A DNA stretch of 64,000 nucleotides. Source: Chryseobacterium gregarium DSM 19109 (GTDB taxonomy: Bacteria > Bacteroidota > Bacteroidia > Flavobacteriales > Weeksellaceae). Made by a program: the position numbers and the translations under genes. Position 1 is the first letter of the stretch, and every line of letters starts with the position of its first letter. The notes beneath the pieces are model-generated. The model had not been told where the DNA came from. It was given only the letters and a program-made list of their open reading frames with translations, and ran no database searches. This document shows positions 61,727-64,000 of this stretch, piece by piece. The stretch covers positions 1 to 64,000 of the forward strand of contig NZ_AUMU01000019.1 of the NCBI RefSeq assembly GCF_000430845.1. The letters run 5' to 3'.

Positions 61727-61956
61727 TCTCTCTTCTTGAGATTACAATATACATGATATAGTTGGTGGTTTTAAATTTTAAAAAGCTCACCGACTATATT
61801 TGTTTTATAACTATAAGATGTCCCGGAAAAAAAAGATGTATATTTTATAAAAATACATGTTCTATTCAATACTAATTCATATCTTAATAATAAAATTTAA
61901 TATGATGAAAAATAGAACGGTTTCCTGTCATCTTAATAATTTTATCTTACAACAAA

Positions 61957-63516
61957 ATGAAGAAAGAACTAATAGTTTCGCATGAAGATAATCTTACAAA
62001 GATTGTACTGCTGGAAGACGGAAGACTATGTGAACTTCATGAGCAAGAGGACAAAAGCGATTTTATAGTTGGAGATCTGTTTATCGGAAAGGTAAAAAAG
62101 CTGGCACCCAATCTTAATGCCGCTTTCGTAAATATTGGATATGAAAAGGATGCTTTCCTGCATTATCAGGATCTGGGACCGCAATATCTTACTTACAAAA
62201 AGTTTTTAAAAGACACGATTTCCAAACAACAGAACGTTTCAAGCTTAAAAAATTTCGAAATCCAGCCCGAAATCAATAAGAACGGAACCGTAGAAAAGGT
62301 AATTGCAAAAGATGACCTCGTTTTACTGCAGATAACCAAAGAACCGATTTCTACAAAAGGACCGAGAATTTCCACGCAGATTTCCTTGACAGGGCGCTTT
62401 TTGGTTCTTATTCCTTTCGATAATAAGGTTTCTATTTCCAAAAAAGTGAACAGCTTTGAAGAAAAAGAAAGATTACGGACACTTATTGAGAGTATTAAGC
62501 CTGAAGGATTCGGAGTGATCATAAGAACTGTGGCAGAAGGAAAAAAAGTCGCAGATCTTCACAATGACATGAATCAGCTGATCCAGAAATGGGAGAGCAC
62601 ATTTAAAAATATCCAGAAAAATAAAGTTCCGTCCAGGGTTTTAAGTGAAGATGACAAAGCTTCAGCAATTTTAAGAGACAATTTCAACCAGGATTTTGTA
62701 AGCATCACCTGTGATGACGAACAGATGGTTGAAGAAATGAAAAATTATGTGGAAGTGATTGCTCCGGAGAGGAAAAATATCGTCCATTTCCACAATTCCC
62801 ACATCCCTCTTCTGGAATATTATAATGTTGAAAAACAGCTTAAACAGAGTTTCGGAAAACACGTTAACATACCGAGCTCAAAAGGTGCTTATCTGGTCAT
62901 AGAACACACGGAGGCACTTCATGTAGTCGATGTCAATTCAGGAAACAATATTACCACTGGTACGGCTGTAAATAAAGAGCATGCCCTTAAAGTGAACATG
63001 ATGGCAGCCACCGAGATCGCAAGACAGCTTCGGCTCCGGGATATGGGAGGCATTATTGTTATCGACTTTATTGACATGACCAATCCTGAGCACAGAAAAG
63101 ATCTGTACGAACATCTGAAAAATGAAATGACCCGTGACAAAGCGCGTCATAAAATTCTCCCACCGAGTAAATTCGGACTGATACAGATTACCAGACAAAG
63201 AAACCGTCCGGAAAAACAGATCGATACCAAAGAGGAAAATCCAAATAAAGACGGAGAAATCGTTGCTCCTATCGTTATTGTGGAGAGAATGGGCGATGCC
63301 CTGAGAACCATTATGCAAAAAGAAAAAGGCAAGCTTTATCTTCACGTCCATCCTTTCGTAGAAGCTTATCTTACCAAAGGGTTCAACAGCATCCAAATGA
63401 AGTGGTTTATGAAGTATAAAAAGTGGGTAACCGTGGTCCCAAGAGATTCTTTCAAATATTTAGAATATAGAATTTACAATTCAAAAAAAGAAGAATTGAT
63501 CGGATATTCTAATTAA
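61957..63516 (+). CDS. rng: Ribonuclease E/G family endoribonuclease
   Basis: A 519-residue RNase G-like enzyme that processes rRNA and starts mRNA decay. The S1 domain (about 38-125) begins 'GDLFIGKVKKLAPNLNAAFV'. The catalytic region contains 'HVVDVNSGN' (first metal-binding Asp) and 'GGIIVIDFIDM' (second). 'GLIQITRQRNRP' lies where RNase E/G carries its zinc-link region, but the CPxC zinc motif is not evident. Length equals RNase G; the long disordered scaffold of RNase E is absent. It has its own terminator. The 230-base gap before it (61727-61956) is AT-rich, with only a weak 6-bp hairpin (AATCTC/GAGATT) after the microprotein gene. Confidence 0.93.
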   Translation: MKKELIVSHEDNLTKIVLLEDGRLCELHEQEDKSDFIVGDLFIGKVKKLAPNLNAAFVNIGYEKDAFLHYQDLGPQYLTYKKFLKDTISKQQNVSSLKNFEIQPEINKNGTVEKVIAKDDLVLLQITKEPISTKGPRISTQISLTGRFLVLIPFDNKVSISKKVNSFEEKERLRTLIESIKPEGFGVIIRTVAEGKKVADLHNDMNQLIQKWESTFKNIQKNKVPSRVLSEDDKASAILRDNFNQDFVSITCDDEQMVEEMKNYVEVIAPERKNIVHFHNSHIPLLEYYNVEKQLKQSFGKHVNIPSSKGAYLVIEHTEALHVVDVNSGNNITTGTAVNKEHALKVNMMAATEIARQLRLRDMGGIIVIDFIDMTNPEHRKDLYEHLKNEMTRDKARHKILPPSKFGLIQITRQRNRPEKQIDTKEENPNKDGEIVAPIVIVERMGDALRTIMQKEKGKLYLHVHPFVEAYLTKGFNSIQMKWFMKYKKWVTVVPRDSFKYLEYRIYNSKKEELIGYSN

Positions 63517-63527
63517 CACAAAATTTA

Positions 63528-63560
63528 AAACCTTCAGATATAAACTGAAGGTTTTTTGTT
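63528..63560 (+). terminator. Terminator of rng
   Basis: AAACCTTCAG/CTGAAGGTTT with a seven-base loop followed by TTTTG, 11 bases after the stop codon. Confidence 0.93.
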
Positions 63561-63961
63561 TTATACCTCAATTATTCTGCCTTTATTGATTACTAACCAT
63601 CTTTTCAGTTAAATTCTTAATAAATATTACAGATAATTATGGGTCTCTCTTTTAAGGTATTAATATTTAAAGATTTATCTGTTTATAGGTTTTGGCTAAG
63701 CTCTAGCCCTAAACCCGTTAGAATCATTTAAAAACACCAGTGTAAACAATTTTATCATTAGTTTGAACTACGTGTATGTTTAACATCAGTATAAAGTAAC
63801 AAATTCGATGATCATACGGTTAATGAAAATACTTTAAAAGCTTAGGTAGATTTTACAGCAAAAGAAATGATAGGAAATATTAAAAAATAATTTTCATAAA
63901 AAATTTATCAAAATGAAAAATATTTGACTAGACCTTCCTTCTTAATTTCCTGCTGATTTTT
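63561..63961. other. AT-rich intergenic stretch without a supported gene
   Basis: About 400 bases with no open frame of note. The only structure seen is a short inverted repeat, GGCTA-AGCTC-TAGCC, near 63696-63710. No tRNA, promoter with both boxes or repeat copy was recognised. Confidence 0.5.
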
Positions 63962-63983
63962 AAAAGATACCAACCACGGTATC
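63962..63983 (-). terminator. Terminator of a minus-strand gene beyond the right edge
   Basis: On the minus strand GATACC-GTGGTT-GGTATC is followed by TTTTA. It would end a gene whose coding part lies right of the window. Confidence 0.6.
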
Positions 63984-64000
63984 ATTCTGAGTTCCTTTTA

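Noticed and set aside
63690-63712. GGCTAAGCTCTAGCC inverted repeat in the right-hand gap, similar to the GGGCTAG arm of the dispersed element.
   Set aside because: The other conserved arms are absent, so it is not a third copy of the element.

Overview
The window comes from a member of the Bacteroidota, most likely the Flavobacteriia and probably close to Chryseobacterium (Weeksellaceae). The evidence is the recurring promoter element TAnnTTTG, weak Shine-Dalgarno sequences, a SusC/SusD pair, a type 9 secretion sorting tail, BBP2-type porins, a dipeptidyl-peptidase of family S46, and a Bacteroidota-type (subtype iii) type VI secretion system with TssD, TssO and TssR. The genus is an inference from protein style; no 16S rRNA gene is present.

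Layout. (1) 1-230: tRNA-Pro(TGG) and tRNA-Arg(TCT) with a terminator. (2) 0.4-5 kb: an unknown membrane protein, an unknown 184-residue protein with a 5'-truncated remnant upstream, an SH3 protein, prmA and a short-chain dehydrogenase. (3) 5.1-12.4 kb: a SusC-SusD-metallophosphoesterase operon next to a secreted glycerophosphodiester phosphodiesterase. Both promoters carry tandem TTTAACA-like repeats 11 bp apart, so a phosphate-scavenging regulon is suggested. (4) 12.5-23.3 kb: ligA, a large leucine-rich-repeat T9SS cargo, an MgtC-like protein, a DPP11-type peptidase and an M16 peptidase. (5) 23.7-35.4 kb: a potassium module. An NtrC-type sigma-54 response regulator precedes two microproteins, kdpF, kdpA, kdpB, kdpC, two BBP2 porins, a KdpD sensor half and a separate membrane histidine kinase. 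(6) 35.4-42.8 kb: an AT-rich patchwork of small genes that look like orphan immunity genes (SUKH-like, YdeI, Imm22-like, Imm51-like) and a gene broken by a nonsense codon, with polA in between. (7) 43-60.3 kb: T6SS accessory cluster on the minus strand: two TssO-like proteins, a PKD protein, TssR, a PAAR-like tip, a two-enzyme peptidoglycan effector with lipoprotein neighbours, a LysM protein, two TssD tube proteins, VgrG and a DUF2235 lipase effector with a DUF2931 lipoprotein. (8) 60.5-63.5 kb: a degenerate-receiver LuxR-type regulator, an HU protein, a COX24-domain microprotein and RNase G.

How the parts work together. The Kdp region looks like a complete high-affinity K+ uptake system with its own split sensor. 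The regulator is not the usual OmpR-type KdpE, so sigma-54 control is likely. The T6SS region holds the trans-envelope proteins (TssO/PKD/TssR) and the exchangeable payload (PAAR, VgrG, TssD, effectors, immunity), but no sheath (TssB/C), baseplate (TssE/F/G/K), ClpV or TssN; these must lie elsewhere. Both tssD promoters carry the same pair of 12-bp sites, 21 bp apart and exactly 52 bp from the -7 box, which suggests a dedicated activator for tube-protein expression.

No insertion sequence, prophage, integrase or CRISPR array was seen. Two copies of a conserved intergenic structured element (about 4.1 and 23.5 kb) resemble a repeat common in flavobacterial genomes.
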